This document shows positions 44,598 to 52,550 of a stretch of 64,000 nt of DNA, in pieces. The notes under the pieces were generated by a model. It did not search any database. It was not told the DNA's origin and saw only the letters and a list, made by a program, of their open reading frames with translations. The translations under genes were made by a program, and so were the position numbers. The DNA comes from an uncultured Sphingomonas sp. (GTDB lineage: Bacteria > Pseudomonadota > Alphaproteobacteria > Sphingomonadales > Sphingomonadaceae): positions 51,201 through 115,200 of the forward strand of contig CAJYIX010000043.1 in assembly GCA_913775315.1 (NCBI GenBank). Reading direction: 5' to 3'. Position 1 is the stretch's first letter, and each line of letters begins with the position of its first letter.

Positions 44598-46988
44598 ATG
44601 ATCGAGGGCTGGTTCGCGGGTCGCGGCTGGCGGCCGCGCCGGCACCAGCTCGACATGCTGGCGGCGGCGCGGGCGGGGCGCCACGCGCTGCTCGTCGCGA
44701 CGACCGGCGCGGGCAAGACGCTGGCGGGGTTCCTGCCGACGCTGACCGAATTGATCGAGGCCCCGCGCGAGGGGCTGCACACGCTCTATATCTCGCCCTT
44801 GAAGGCGCTGGCGGTCGACGTGCGCCGCAACCTTCTGACCCCGATCGAGGAGATGGGGGCGGCGATCACGGTCGAGGCGAGGACGGGCGACACCCCTAGC
44901 GACCGCAAGGCACGGCAGCGGGCCAAGCCACCCAACATCCTCCTGACGACGCCGGAGTCCCTCAGCCTACTGCTGAGCTATCCCGACGCGGCGATCATGT
45001 TCGCCGACCTGCGCACGGTGGTGATCGACGAGGTCCACGCCTTTGCCACGGGCAAGCGCGGCGACTTGCTCTCACTGTGCCTCGCCAGACTTCAGCGGTT
45101 CGCACCGGACCTGCGCCGCGTCGCGCTGTCGGCGACGGTGGCGGATGCCGATGGCTATCGCGCTTGGCTGGCGCCAGACGGCGACATCGACACGGTGGCG
45201 CTGGTGGAGGGCGAGAAGGGCGCCGACCCCGATATCTCGATCCTGCTGCCCGAGGATCGCGTGCCCTGGTCGGGCCATTCGGGCCGCTATGCCGCGCCGC
45301 AGGTGATGCGCGAGATCGAGGCGCATCGAACCACGATCGTGTTCTGCAATACCCGCAGCCTCGCCGAGCTGATCTTTCAGGACCTGTGGAAGGTCAACGA
45401 CGACAATCTGCCAATGGGCGTCCACCACGGCAGCCTGGCGGTCGAGGCGCGGCGCAAGGTCGAGGGGGCGATGGCCGACGGCCGCCTGCGCGCGCTGGTC
45501 GCGACCGCCAGCCTCGACCTCGGCGTCGACTGGGGCGATGTCGATTGCGTGATCCAGATGGGCGCGCCCAAGGGGTCGTCGCGCCTGCTCCAGCGGATCG
45601 GCCGAGCCAACCACCGGCTGGACGAGGCGTCGGAGGCGGTGCTCGTCCCCGGCAACCGCTTCGAATATCTGGAGGCGCGCGCGGCACTGGACGCCGTCGA
45701 GGCGCGCGAGCTCGATCCCGACATCTTCCGTCCCGGCGCGCTCGACGTGCTCGCCCAGCACCTGATGGCCTGCGCCTGTGCCGAACCGTTCGCGACCGAC
45801 GCGATGCTGGGGGAGGTCCGCTCGGCGCTCCCCTATTCGGCGCTGACCGAAGAGACGTTCGAGCGGGTGCTCCAGTTCATCGCCGATGGTGGCTATGCCC
45901 TGCGCGCCTATGACCGGTTCAAGCGGCTGACCAAGGGGCCGGACGGGCTGTGGCGGGTCAGCCATCCGCGCTTCGTCACGCAGCACCGGCTGAACGCTGG
46001 CATCATCGTAGATGCCCCCGTCCTCAACGTCCGCTTCAAGAACGGCCGTACGCTGGGCACCGTCGAGGAGTTTTTCGCCGCCACGCTGTCGCCGGGCGAC
46101 ACCTTCTTCTTCGCCGGGATGGCGCTGGAGGTGGAACGGATCGACCAGCTCGACCTGCTGGTGCGCGCGACGTCGAAGCCCGCGCGGATCCCCACCTATG
46201 TCGGTGCGCGGATGCCGCTGTCGACGAACCTCGCCCACCGAGTCCGCTCGTTCCTGTGCGACAAGACCGAGTGGCCGCGTTTCCCCGACGACGTGCGCGA
46301 ATGGCTTGAGGTGCAGGATCGCCGCTCTGTCCTGCCCAATCCCGACCAGCTTCTCGTCGAGACCTTCCCGCGCGAGGGGCGGCATTACATGGTTGCCTAC
46401 AGCTTTGAGGGGTGGAACGCGCACCAGTCGCTGGGGATGCTCGTCACCCGGCGGATGGAGGCGCTCGGCCTCAAGCCGATGGGGTTCGTGTCGAACGACT
46501 ATGCCATCGCCTGCTATGGCCTCGAAAAGATCAACGATCCGGCCGCCTTGTTCTCGCCCGACATTCTGGAGCACGAGTTCGTCGAGTGGGTGCAGAACTC
46601 CGCGCTGCTGAAGCGCGCATTCCGCGAAGTGGCGGTGATCGGCGGGCTGGTCGAGCGGCAGCATCCGGGCAAGAAGAAGACGGGCAAGCAGGTCACCTTC
46701 TCCACCGACCTCATCTACGACGTGCTGCGCAAGTACGAGCCGGGGCACCTCTTGCTGCAGGCCGCGTGGGAGGATGCGCGGGCGCGGATGACCGATGTCG
46801 GGCGGCTGGCAGGGCTCCTCGACCGTGCCGCCGACACCATGGTGCATGTCGATCTGGAACGGGTGAGCCCGCTTGCCGTGCCGGTGCTGGTGCTGATCGG
46901 CCGTGAGCGGGTGGCGCAGGGGACGGTAGACGACGACCTGCTGATCGAGGCCGAGGCGCTGGCGCACGAGGCGATGCGGCTGGATTGA
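44598..46988 (+). CDS. Ligase-associated DEXH-box helicase (Lhr-like)
   Basis: A superfamily-2 helicase of about 796 aa. Walker A is ATTGAGKTLAG, motif Ia lies in YISPLKALAVDV, the DEXH box is VIDEVHAF, motif III is ALSATV, and motif VI is LLQRIGRANHRLD. The C-terminal region carries the Lhr-core-type segments FEGWNAHQSLGML and TFSTDLIYDVLRKYEPGH. This matches the 'ligase-associated DNA damage response DEXH box helicase'. It would unwind DNA or RNA:DNA substrates at repair sites. The frame extends upstream without an ATG/GTG/TTG before 44598; the conserved start MIEGWFAGRGWRPRRHQL supports this one. Confidence 0.9.
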   Translation: MIEGWFAGRGWRPRRHQLDMLAAARAGRHALLVATTGAGKTLAGFLPTLTELIEAPREGLHTLYISPLKALAVDVRRNLLTPIEEMGAAITVEARTGDTPSDRKARQRAKPPNILLTTPESLSLLLSYPDAAIMFADLRTVVIDEVHAFATGKRGDLLSLCLARLQRFAPDLRRVALSATVADADGYRAWLAPDGDIDTVALVEGEKGADPDISILLPEDRVPWSGHSGRYAAPQVMREIEAHRTTIVFCNTRSLAELIFQDLWKVNDDNLPMGVHHGSLAVEARRKVEGAMADGRLRALVATASLDLGVDWGDVDCVIQMGAPKGSSRLLQRIGRANHRLDEASEAVLVPGNRFEYLEARAALDAVEARELDPDIFRPGALDVLAQHLMACACAEPFATDAMLGEVRSALPYSALTEETFERVLQFIADGGYALRAYDRFKRLTKGPDGLWRVSHPRFVTQHRLNAGIIVDAPVLNVRFKNGRTLGTVEEFFAATLSPGDTFFFAGMALEVERIDQLDLLVRATSKPARIPTYVGARMPLSTNLAHRVRSFLCDKTEWPRFPDDVREWLEVQDRRSVLPNPDQLLVETFPREGRHYMVAYSFEGWNAHQSLGMLVTRRMEALGLKPMGFVSNDYAIACYGLEKINDPAALFSPDILEHEFVEWVQNSALLKRAFREVAVIGGLVERQHPGKKKTGKQVTFSTDLIYDVLRKYEPGHLLLQAAWEDARARMTDVGRLAGLLDRAADTMVHVDLERVSPLAVPVLVLIGRERVAQGTVDDDLLIEAEALAHEAMRLD

Positions 46989-47041
46989 GGGGGGAGGGGC
47001 GACGGCTAGGGGGCCGCATCGCTCTGTGCTATGCTGCGCGC

Positions 47042-48022
47042 ATGCTGCACCTCTGCGCCTCGCTCGCGCTGTTGCTGGCCGCGGGCCAGCCGGCCGCGCC
47101 GCGCGATCCGCAGGTGGTGGTGCCGCCCCTGCCACCGCCGCCCGCCGCCGAGGCGGTCACGCCCGTCGACTCCGCCGAGCTCCTAGCCTTCGCCGAGTAC
47201 GAGCAGCGGATGCGCGTGCCCGTCCGCGTCAACGGCGCGGGGCCGTTCCAGTTCGTGATCGACACCGGCGCCGAGCGGACGGTGATCTCGCGGCAGGTCG
47301 CGACCGCGCTGAGGCTGGCGACGGGACCGCGCGTCAACGTCGCGGCGATGACCGGGGTCGTGCCCGTACCCACCGCGCATATCCCCTCGCTCGAGATCGA
47401 TGCCGTCCCGCGCGGGATCGCGATCGATGCGCCGCAGCTCGAGGGGCCGCATCTGGGCGCCGACGGGCTGGTCGGACTCGACAGCCTCGCGAACAACGCG
47501 CTCCTGATCGACTTCGACGACCGGGTGATGCACGTGCAGAAATCGCGCCGCCGCCAGCGCGCCGCCGCCCCGGACGAGATTGTCGTCGTCGCCAAGTCGG
47601 TGATGGGCCGCCTGATCGTCACCGATGCACGGTTCGCGGGCAAACGGATCAGTGTCGTGCTCGACACCGGCACCGCGGTCAGCGTCGGCAACACCGCACT
47701 CCTGAAGCTGGTCGAAAACCGCGTGAAGACCGGCACGCCGATCCGTATCATGAGCGTGACCGGCGCGATGCTGACCGCCGACTATCGCATCGTGCCCCGC
47801 GTCAGCGTCGGCGGGATCGAGGTCAACACGCTGCCCGTCGCGTTCGCCGACGTGCCGCCGTTCAAGCGCCTGAACCTCGACGAGAAGCCTGCGCTGTTCC
47901 TCGGCATGGATGCGATGAAGCTGTTTCGACAGGTGCGGATCGACTTTCCCAATCGCGAGGTGCGCTTCATGCTGCCGCGTGACGTCGTCCGGCCGGGCAT
48001 GACGGCGCGCGTCGTGCGTTAA
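47042..48022 (+). CDS. Two-domain retropepsin-like aspartyl protease, exported
   Basis: A 326-aa protein with a signal peptide (MLHLCASLALLLAAGQ) and a Pro-rich linker. Two aspartyl-protease motifs are present: DTGAERT (D74) and DTGTAVS (D208). Each lies in a typical hydrophobic context (FQFVIDTG; ISVVLDTG), so the chain probably folds as a pseudo-dimer of two retropepsin-like domains. The C-terminus has LGMDAMKLFRQVRIDFPNR, usual for clan AA. It is encoded between the helicase and PdeM genes; no direct repair role is evident. Confidence 0.85.
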   Translation: MLHLCASLALLLAAGQPAAPRDPQVVVPPLPPPPAAEAVTPVDSAELLAFAEYEQRMRVPVRVNGAGPFQFVIDTGAERTVISRQVATALRLATGPRVNVAAMTGVVPVPTAHIPSLEIDAVPRGIAIDAPQLEGPHLGADGLVGLDSLANNALLIDFDDRVMHVQKSRRRQRAAAPDEIVVVAKSVMGRLIVTDARFAGKRISVVLDTGTAVSVGNTALLKLVENRVKTGTPIRIMSVTGAMLTADYRIVPRVSVGGIEVNTLPVAFADVPPFKRLNLDEKPALFLGMDAMKLFRQVRIDFPNREVRFMLPRDVVRPGMTARVVR

Positions 48023-48062
48023 CCCCGTTGCGGGCCGCGGTTCCGCGCGGCATAGCGACCCC

Positions 48063-48725
48063 ATGGTTCCGTTTTCGTTCGCCGGCCATGCGTTTGCCGC
48101 GATGCCCGAGGGCGCGCTGTTCTGGCCCGCGCGTCGCGCGCTGTTCGTCGCCGACCTGCATTTCGAGAAGGCGAGCTGGTTCGCTAAGCACGGCCAGATG
48201 CTCCCCCCCTATGACAGCTTCGCGACGCTCGCCGCGCTGGAGGCGGTTGTCGAGGCGTGCGATCCGGCGGAGATCTGGTGCTTGGGCGACAGCTTCCACG
48301 ACGCGGCCGGCTGCGATCGCTTGCCGGCCGAGGTGCAGGCGGGGCTGCGCGCCCTGACGGCGGCGCGGCGGTTCGTCTGGATCACCGGCAACCATGACGC
48401 GGGCATGACCGACCGCTGCGGTGGCGAGGTGATGGCCGAGGCGCGGATCGGCGACCTGATCCTGCGGCACGAGGCCGAGCCGGACGAGCCGCTCCCCGAA
48501 CTGTCGGGCCACTGGCACCCCAAGCTCCGCGTGGCTGTGCGCGGGCGCCTGGTCGCCCGCCGCTGCTTCGTCGCGACCGCGACCAAGCTGGTGCTGCCGG
48601 CGTTCGGTTCGCTCACCGGCGGGCTGGACGCGACGCATCCCGAGCTGATGCGGACGGTCGGCGCGCCGGCACAGGCGCTGGTGGCGGCGGGGGGCCGGTT
48701 ACTTCGGTTCCCGCTGGCGGCGTGA
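48063..48725 (+). CDS. pdeM: Ligase-associated DNA damage response endonuclease PdeM
   Basis: A 220-aa calcineurin-like metallophosphoesterase. The metal motifs are in order: VADLHFEK (D-x-H), CLGDSFHD (GD), TGNHD (GNHD), RHEAEP and GHWHPKL (GHxH). PdeM-type proteins are grouped with the helicase and exonuclease genes above as ligase-associated damage response nucleases. It would cut DNA phosphodiester bonds in a metal-dependent manner. It is 41 bases after the aspartyl protease gene and precedes the repeat-bounded island. Confidence 0.87.
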   Translation: MVPFSFAGHAFAAMPEGALFWPARRALFVADLHFEKASWFAKHGQMLPPYDSFATLAALEAVVEACDPAEIWCLGDSFHDAAGCDRLPAEVQAGLRALTAARRFVWITGNHDAGMTDRCGGEVMAEARIGDLILRHEAEPDEPLPELSGHWHPKLRVAVRGRLVARRCFVATATKLVLPAFGSLTGGLDATHPELMRTVGAPAQALVAAGGRLLRFPLAA

Positions 48726-48788
48726 GGGGTTGAGAACGTCAGCTTACGCCCGATAGCGGACGTTGCGGAGCCGTGAGAAAATTCCAGC

Positions 48789-49247
48789 ATGAAACTATAC
48801 GACTTTGATCGAGAGGCGCCTTTTGACGCAAAGATCGACTGTAAACTGCCTTATAGCGACCATGCCGGTTGCACGGCGTTAATCGCTGAAGCCGGCATGA
48901 TCTCTCTAAATGCAATGTTCGCTGTCTTGGACGAGATATGTCGTCCGCCGAGGGGCGCGATGGTAACGAAGGAGCGACAGCGAGCATTGGTCGCTCAATG
49001 GCGCGCAAACCTCGAGCACGATCTGGTTGATCCGGTCCTTATCTGTGCAAACTCATTGATAGATTGCACCCCTCTCTCCTGGATCGAAGCCATTGCCGTG
49101 ATGGAGCTAGTTGGGAAGGTCGACGGACAGCGTGCCGCGCTCTCAGTGGCCTATTTCTCGGGCGACTGTGACACCGAAGAGGGCGACGCCGCTCTCAATG
49201 CAGCGGACCAGCGCATACGATCGGTTTGGGACGAGAAAGGTGTTTAG
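48789..49247 (+). CDS. Hypothetical orphan protein
   Basis: A 152-aa soluble protein (MKLYDFDREAPFDAKIDC...). No recognised domain and no signal peptide; it has six cysteines. Base composition and codon use are more AT-rich than in the neighbours (it opens with AAACTATACGACTTTG-type codons), which suggests acquisition. It begins 27 bases after a repeat copy at 48748-48762 and ends shortly before the next. Long enough to be genuine; the function is unknown. Confidence 0.6.
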   Translation: MKLYDFDREAPFDAKIDCKLPYSDHAGCTALIAEAGMISLNAMFAVLDEICRPPRGAMVTKERQRALVAQWRANLEHDLVDPVLICANSLIDCTPLSWIEAIAVMELVGKVDGQRAALSVAYFSGDCDTEEGDAALNAADQRIRSVWDEKGV

Positions 49248-49339
49248 AAAAACTTCCGCTTTCCTGCCCGAAGCGGACGCCGGAGTCGCCTGGAGCGATG
49301 CCAGAAAGCGGCCTTTCCGCTTTCGCTCAATCACAGACA

Positions 49340-49726
49340 TCACGAGACTGGCAGAATGCGCCTTATGCTGATGGTCGCTGCGTCGCCCGTGAAGCACAGT
49401 TGCGGCTCAAGACCTGAGAATGACAGCGTGAACATATCGAGGTAGCCCCAATAGTTTCGACCTACCCAGCACCATCCCAACTCTGATCCAACGAAATCGG
49501 ACAACTCGGCAACGGCAAGCCAACCGCTATTCATGCTCAGCGCGGCCGCAAGCCCTACAGCGATCTCGTCAGTGTCTGGATCAACCCGCAGCATAAGGGC
49601 ACGGTCTTTGATCACCACCGCGACGCGATGCCAGCCCGCCGCTCCGTCACGTCGACCGAGCACCGCAGTCGTCACCTGCCCATGAGCTTCATCGTAATCA
49701 AAATTGAGCATCGTCCGATCCGCCAT
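49340..49726 (-). CDS. Hypothetical orphan protein, possible DUF6334-like
   Basis: A 128-aa soluble beta-rich protein. The C-terminal half GWCWVGRNYWGYLDMFTLSF and ISIRRILPV resembles a small family of unknown function that I recall as DUF6334; this is a weak memory-based match. Starts at 49726 and 49711 are possible. It lies between two GAAAGCGGCC repeat copies (49304-49326 and 49804-49826) and has a lower GC content than the surrounding operons. Confidence 0.6.
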   Translation of the reverse strand: MADRTMLNFDYDEAHGQVTTAVLGRRDGAAGWHRVAVVIKDRALMLRVDPDTDEIAVGLAAALSMNSGWLAVAELSDFVGSELGWCWVGRNYWGYLDMFTLSFSGLEPQLCFTGDAATISIRRILPVS

Positions 49727-49877
49727 GAATCGCTTTTACCTCACCGGTTGGATGTCCGCTAACCTGCCCCTAGCGGACGCGGAGACCGGTTGCGGGCGAT
49801 TCCGAAAGCGGCCATTCCGCCTTCGCCCAATAGCGGACGACGTCCGTTAAGGATAAGCAATGCAACGGAGGTCAATT

Positions 49878-50168
49878 ATGCCTAAGGTGACCAATGTCAC
49901 CATTGCTATCGCGCTTGGGTGTGCAGCTCTCGCGAGCCCTCTCTTTGTCCCGCGATCGGCGCTACCGTGGGGCTTCAACGTTTTCTTTTTCTGGAGTGTG
50001 TTGTCTGTGGCAGCAGTGCTAGCCGGCCGGTCGTTGGTTTGGGCGGCACTGTGCTGTAGTGCCCTCTCCCTCGTTTCTATAGATTGGTGGTTGAACGGCC
50101 CGCTGTCGACGAACGAGTATGGATTTGGCGCGATCGACGCTATCGCTCCTTTTCCGGAACAGCATTGA
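49878..50168 (+). CDS. Small membrane protein, orphan
   Basis: A 96-aa protein with two or three membrane segments (TIAIALGCAALASPLFV, FNVFFFWSVLSVAAVLA). ATG 49878 sits 5 bases after GGAGG (49868-49872), which is why it is preferred to the ATG at 49860. No known family. It is bounded by repeat copies at 49825-49839 and 50239-50252 and is AT-richer than its neighbours. Confidence 0.58.
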   Translation: MPKVTNVTIAIALGCAALASPLFVPRSALPWGFNVFFFWSVLSVAAVLAGRSLVWAALCCSALSLVSIDWWLNGPLSTNEYGFGAIDAIAPFPEQH

Positions 50169-50267
50169 TGATTGCAGCGACCTGCGTGCTGGCGATCACA
50201 CGCATGGTTACGAAAACCCGGATGAATGGCAGTAAACCGCCCGCAGCGGACGTTCACTTTACGACTA

Positions 50268-50957
50268 CTACTGACGCCCACACCGGATCGGCGCCGTCCC
50301 CGCGCTTTTGCAGGCGGCGTTGCCCGTGACGATGGCGCTCCCGGTCCCCGTCGCCACGACGCTCGCCGTCTCGCTTGCCGCCGCGCGGGTGTCGCCGGCG
50401 CTTTCGGAGGAGAGGGTGAGGTCGCGGACGGCGAGGCCCTCGGCCTCGATCGTGCCGACGCCGGTGTTCGCGAGCCGGGCGTTGCGCGCGGCGCCGCCCA
50501 GCGTGAGCGCGCCCGATCCGGCGAGCACCGCCTCCAGCCGGTCGGCCTCGATCCGCGCGACCTCGACCCGGCCGGATCCGGTGAGCGAGACGCCGACCTC
50601 CAGTCCCTGAAGCCGGTCGGCGCGGGCGGAGCCCGATCCGCTGACGCGCAGGTCGACGAGGCGCGGGGTGGTGACGCTGACGCTCGCCGCCTCGGTCCGG
50701 TCGCCCGGCCAGCCGCCCCAGCCATTGGGGCTTGCCCGGATGACGAGCGTGCGGTCCTCCACGCGGATCTCGACGCCGTCGAGCGCGCGCGGTTCGCCGC
50801 GGGTGGTGACGCCGGGGCTGCCGCCGCTTCGGATGTCCACGCTGAACGGCCCGTCGACGCGCACGCGGTCGAAGCTCGTCACCATCACCCGCCGCTCCTC
50901 GGCCTGAAGCGCGGCGGGGGTGAGGGCGAGGGCGAGGGCGACGGCACGATAGCGCAT
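50268..50957 (-). CDS. Exported head-GIN (DUF2807) domain protein
   Basis: A 229-aa protein with a signal peptide (MRYRAVALALALTPAALQA) and a DUF2807 right-handed repeat domain: FDRVRVDGPFSVDIRSGG is the usual opening, and SGSGSARADRL, GSGRVEVARI, GSGALTLGG are the repeat rungs. The family is found on bacterial envelopes; its role is unknown, possibly polysaccharide or surface binding. It ends in two cysteines (CKSAGTAPIRC). It lies 41 bases downstream of a second, lipid-anchored member. Confidence 0.83.
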   Translation of the reverse strand: MRYRAVALALALTPAALQAEERRVMVTSFDRVRVDGPFSVDIRSGGSPGVTTRGEPRALDGVEIRVEDRTLVIRASPNGWGGWPGDRTEAASVSVTTPRLVDLRVSGSGSARADRLQGLEVGVSLTGSGRVEVARIEADRLEAVLAGSGALTLGGAARNARLANTGVGTIEAEGLAVRDLTLSSESAGDTRAAASETASVVATGTGSAIVTGNAACKSAGTAPIRCGRQ

Positions 50958-50998
50958 GGCGCTAGATCGCACCGCCGCCGCCGCCGATGCAAGCGGCA

Positions 50999-51706
50999 TC
51001 AACCGCAGGTGACGCTGCCGAGGCCCGACTTGCTGACATTGCACTTGGCGCGCGGGCCGAGATCGACCGATCCGACGCCGGCGATCGACACCCGCGCGTC
51101 GCCGTCGACGGTCGCATCGACGCTGCCCGCGCCCGCGACCGACACCTCGGCCGCGCGGACGCGCAGGTCCTTGGCGCGGACCGAGCCGGCGCCCGACACG
51201 CTGGCGTTCAGCGTCTGCGCCGTGCCCGCCGCGGCCACATCGCCCGCGCCCGAGACGTCGAAGCTGACATTGCCGCCCTCGACCTGCCCGACGGTGAGGT
51301 CGCCCGCGCCGGAGATGGTGCCGGTGAAATTGCCGGTGCCGCGGTCGATGGTCATGCCGCCCGCGCCGGCGATGGTCGCGCCCTCGATCTCAGGCATCGT
51401 GATCTCTATCGTCGCCTTCTGGCTCTTGCCCCATTCCCAAGCGGCTTTCTTCACGCGGATCTGGAGCGTACCGTTCTCGTTCGCGATCTCCAGCCGGTCG
51501 AGCAGCTTCTGGCCGCCCTTTGCCTTGACGCCGAACCCGCCGCCGGTCGTCACGCGCACGTCCGCGGGGGCCGCGTTGGCGACGCGGGTGAAGCCCGATG
51601 CGGCGAAGCTGCGCGCGCCCTGAGGACCGGCGTCGCTGCTGCCGATGGCGGACCCGCTGCCGCAGGCGACGAGCGGAATGGCGAGCAGGATGGCGTTGAA
51701 GCGCAT
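50999..51706 (-). CDS. Head-GIN (DUF2807) domain lipoprotein
   Basis: A 235-aa lipoprotein (MRFNAILLAIPLVACGS; lipobox LVAC) with a DUF2807 domain. Repeating rungs are very regular: GAGGMTI, SGAGDLTV, SGAGDVAA, SGAGSVRA, AGAGSVDA, AGVGSVDL. ATG 51706 follows GGAGG at minus-strand spacing 6. It is the upstream member of a DUF2807 pair, and a perfect 20-bp palindrome lies 25 bases before its start. Confidence 0.85.
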   Translation of the reverse strand: MRFNAILLAIPLVACGSGSAIGSSDAGPQGARSFAASGFTRVANAAPADVRVTTGGGFGVKAKGGQKLLDRLEIANENGTLQIRVKKAAWEWGKSQKATIEITMPEIEGATIAGAGGMTIDRGTGNFTGTISGAGDLTVGQVEGGNVSFDVSGAGDVAAAGTAQTLNASVSGAGSVRAKDLRVRAAEVSVAGAGSVDATVDGDARVSIAGVGSVDLGPRAKCNVSKSGLGSVTCG

Positions 51707-51730
51707 GGGTGACCTCCCTCAAGATCAATC

Positions 51731-51750
51731 TGTATTATGTAAATAATACA
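51731..51750. promoter_or_regulatory. Perfect palindrome upstream of the DUF2807 pair
   Basis: TGTATTAT (51731-51738) and ATAATACA (51743-51750) are perfect reverse complements around GTAA. It is very AT-rich in a high-GC setting and overlaps the likely -10 region of the lipoprotein gene on the minus strand, so it is a strong operator candidate for an unknown dimeric regulator. Confidence 0.65.
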
Positions 51751-51771
51751 CCCATGCCGCGTCCGTGCAAG

Positions 51772-51801
51772 AAAAAAGGGGAAGCGGTCGCCCGCTCCCC
51801 C
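51772..51801 (-). terminator. Rho-independent terminator of carD
   Basis: On the minus strand GGGGGAGCGG (51801-51792) pairs with CCGCTTCCCC (51787-51778) around a GCGA loop, followed by six U residues (plus-strand A-run at 51772-51777). It is 30 bases past the carD stop. Confidence 0.88.
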
Positions 51802-51831
51802 TTTCTCGTCGTTCCGGTCGGCTGACCCCGG

Positions 51832-52365
51832 TCAGGCCTCGACCTTGTCCTTGTTGTAGATCGCAGCGGCCTTGCGCAGCACCTCGAGGATCTTTTGGAG
51901 CGCGGTCGGCTCGTCCACTTCTTCCATCGCAGCGAGTTCGCGCGCGAGGCGGCTGGCGGCCGCTTCGAAGATCTGGCGCTCCGAATAGCTCTGCTCGGGC
52001 TGGTCGTCGGCGCGGAACAGGTCGCGGACCACCTCGGCGATCGACACGAGGTCGCCCGAATTGATCTTCGCCTCATATTCCTGCGCGCGGCGCGACCACA
52101 TGGTGCGCTTGACCTTGGGCTTGCCCTTCAGCGTCTCCATCGCTTCCTTGAGCGTCTTGTCGCTGGACAGCTTGCGCATGCCCACGCTCTCGGCCTTGTT
52201 CGTGGGAACGCGGAGCGTCATGCGCTCCTTTTCAAAGCGAAGGACGTACAGTTCGAGCTGCATCCCCGCGATTTCCTGTCGTTGGAGCTCGATGACGCGA
52301 CCGACGCCATGCTTGGGGTAAACAACATAATCACCGACGTCGAAGGACAGCGCCTTGGCAGCCAT
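51832..52365 (-). CDS. carD: CarD family transcriptional regulator
   Basis: A 177-aa CarD/CdnL protein that binds the RNA polymerase beta subunit and stabilises open promoter complexes. The N-terminal Tudor-like domain opens with FDVGDYVVYPKHGVGRVIE; the C-terminal helical DNA-binding part includes MWSRRAQEYEAKINSGDL and a basic patch near KGKPKVKRTMW. The ATG at 52365 has GGAAAGG upstream on the minus strand. About 185 bases of non-coding DNA with an AT-rich stretch lie upstream and should hold its promoter. A strong terminator follows. Confidence 0.93.
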   Translation of the reverse strand: MAAKALSFDVGDYVVYPKHGVGRVIELQRQEIAGMQLELYVLRFEKERMTLRVPTNKAESVGMRKLSSDKTLKEAMETLKGKPKVKRTMWSRRAQEYEAKINSGDLVSIAEVVRDLFRADDQPEQSYSERQIFEAAASRLARELAAMEEVDEPTALQKILEVLRKAAAIYNKDKVEA

Positions 52366-52550
52366 TCTTACAAACCTTTCCGTGGACCCTTGACCCGATA
52401 GGGGCGCATGTCGCACCAGCGTAGCGCACGCCGGCTGACGGACAGCGATGTCGGGCCAAATTTCGAGTGCGTCTCCGAGAGGCGGATGCGAATCTTCGCT
52501 CCGTCGCGGCGCATTTAACACAGCAGCAATAAAATTGCCAGCGTTTGCGC

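Larger units (their letters stand above)
48748..50252. repeat. Dispersed repeat family with core AGCGGACG
   Basis: Five copies of GCCC-N2/3-AGCGGACG-like sequence occur at 48748-48762, 49266-49279, 49766-49779, 49825-49839 and 50239-50252. A 23-base sequence of form GAAAGCGGCCWTTCCGCYTTCGC occurs at 49304-49326 and 49804-49826, directly beside two of them. The copies lie between the small orphan genes and not inside the flanking operons. Confidence 0.7.
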
